Assembly: GCF_027579695.1 (NCBI RefSeq)
Contig: NC_083587.1
Coordinates: 59,344,738-59,408,737 of the forward strand
Source: Neoarius graeffei
Taxonomy: Eukaryota > Chordata > Actinopteri > Siluriformes > Ariidae
Direction of reading: 5' to 3'
Length of the DNA: 64,000 bases
In this document: piece after piece, positions 63,603 to 64,000 of the stretch
Layout: each line of letters starts with the position of its first letter
Position numbering within the stretch: the stretch's first letter is position 1
Position numbers and translations under genes: made by a program
Notes under the pieces: model-generated
Told to the model about the DNA's origin: nothing
The model's input: only the letters and a program-made list of their open reading frames with translations
Databases searched by the model: none

Positions 63603-64000
63603 TACTACTAATTATTCCATCAGCAAGAACAGAACTTGGTAAAACAGCTCTCTCATCATATGCACCAAATGTCTGGAATAAACTCCAAAACACTTTAAAT
63701 CTAGAATCACTTCCATCTTTCAATACTTTTAAAAAACTTTTAATGTCAACTCTGACTGAACAGTGTAATTGTTTTTAACTAGGTGCCCTTTAAGTTGTGT
63801 GTCTGTATTAGCTTGTTATTTGTCATATTAAGTGTAATGTCTTGTTTGTGTTTTAGTATGCATAGTATGGGATTTGTGGTGAAGTATGTAACTTTGTCTT
63901 GCTTTTTATGTATTTTGAGACTTTTTGCCGCCAGTCTTGGCCAGGACTCCCTGGGAGAAGAGTTATTGTAACTCAATGGGACTTTTCCTGGTTAAATAAA
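63603..64000 (+). mobile_element. LINE C-terminus and 3' untranslated region
   Basis: The coding frame resumes as LLIIPSARTELGKTALSSYA, WNKLQNTLNLESLPSFNTFK and ends LTEQCNCF with TAA at 63776-63778. The 3' region contains TTGGCCAGGACTCCCTGGGA and TCAATGGGACTTTTCCTGGT, then TAAATAAA at the window edge, a common fish LINE 3' end. The terminus may continue past the window. Confidence 0.85.

Noticed and set aside
1..64000. Endogenous retrovirus or LTR retrotransposon
   Set aside because: No LTR pair, primer binding site, or gag/protease/integrase motif was seen; all RT pieces are non-LTR.

Overview
This window is nuclear DNA from a ray-finned fish. Three things point to a teleost: many copies of a tRNA-headed SINE with a GATGAGATGAG tail, several Tc1-like transposons with fish-type termini, and a vmo1-like exon. 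I lean weakly towards a catfish-like otophysan from the SINE type, but this is inference. There are no operons, rRNA genes, CRISPR arrays or bacterial signals. Host coding sequence is sparse: two phase-matched last exons of an unrecognised gene on the + strand (13272-13347 and 18309-18818), the last exon of a vitelline-membrane-outer-layer-1-like gene on the - strand (46486-46795), and a weak candidate for a small secreted cysteine-rich protein (43487-43753). Almost everything else is transposable elements, many nested inside each other.

Layout. 1-2030: sparse sequence, microsatellites, one SINE. 2030-7603: a broken LINE split by an ISL2EU-like DNA element (2658-3786) and by a MITE (4142-7049) that holds a SINE and a second MITE, which holds a different SINE, which holds a Harbinger-type MITE. 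7604-10740: SINEs, a mariner-type transposase fragment between inverted arms, and a LINE 3' end. 10744-12803: a foldback-rich non-autonomous element with a 169-bp palindrome and a tandem duplication. 13272-18818: the unknown gene, whose intron carries a hAT element swollen by a 3-kb minisatellite. 19290-20160: repeats and an internally deleted LINE. 21412-24204: two TA-flanked MITEs, a 361-bp-arm foldback element and a hairpin-headed repeat. 25387-26994 and 34351-35822: two decayed copies of one Tc1 family. 27960-30380: an inverted-repeat element filled with a GAATCA-rich minisatellite. 37355-42006: a Tc1-like transposon broken by an L2-type LINE. 42200-46243: repeats, including a second ISL2EU-like element inside a MITE. 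46486-46795: vmo1 exon. 47019-53770: MITE, SINEs, Tc1 remnant, LINE 3' end. 54199-57470: a repeat-filled element carrying a Tc1 derivative, then a LINE carrying a hAT MITE. 57782-64000: a long APE/RT LINE with two SINEs and a MITE that itself holds a SINE and a piggyBac-type MITE.

The elements depend on one another. The SINEs carry 10-14 bp target duplications typical of LINE machinery, and the MITEs carry TA, TTA, TTAA or 8-bp duplications that name the transposase class which moved them. No intact autonomous element was found; every transposase or reverse transcriptase reading frame has at least one stop, frameshift, deletion or insertion.

The most unusual signals are: two diverged ISL2EU-like elements that each keep only the inward-facing first exons of a THAP gene and a YqaJ-partner gene; three inverted-repeat elements whose interiors are tandem arrays; the 361-bp foldback; a piggyBac-type MITE with five GGGGTCC-N4-GGACCCC palindromes; and a 2A-like NPGP motif upstream of a LINE endonuclease.
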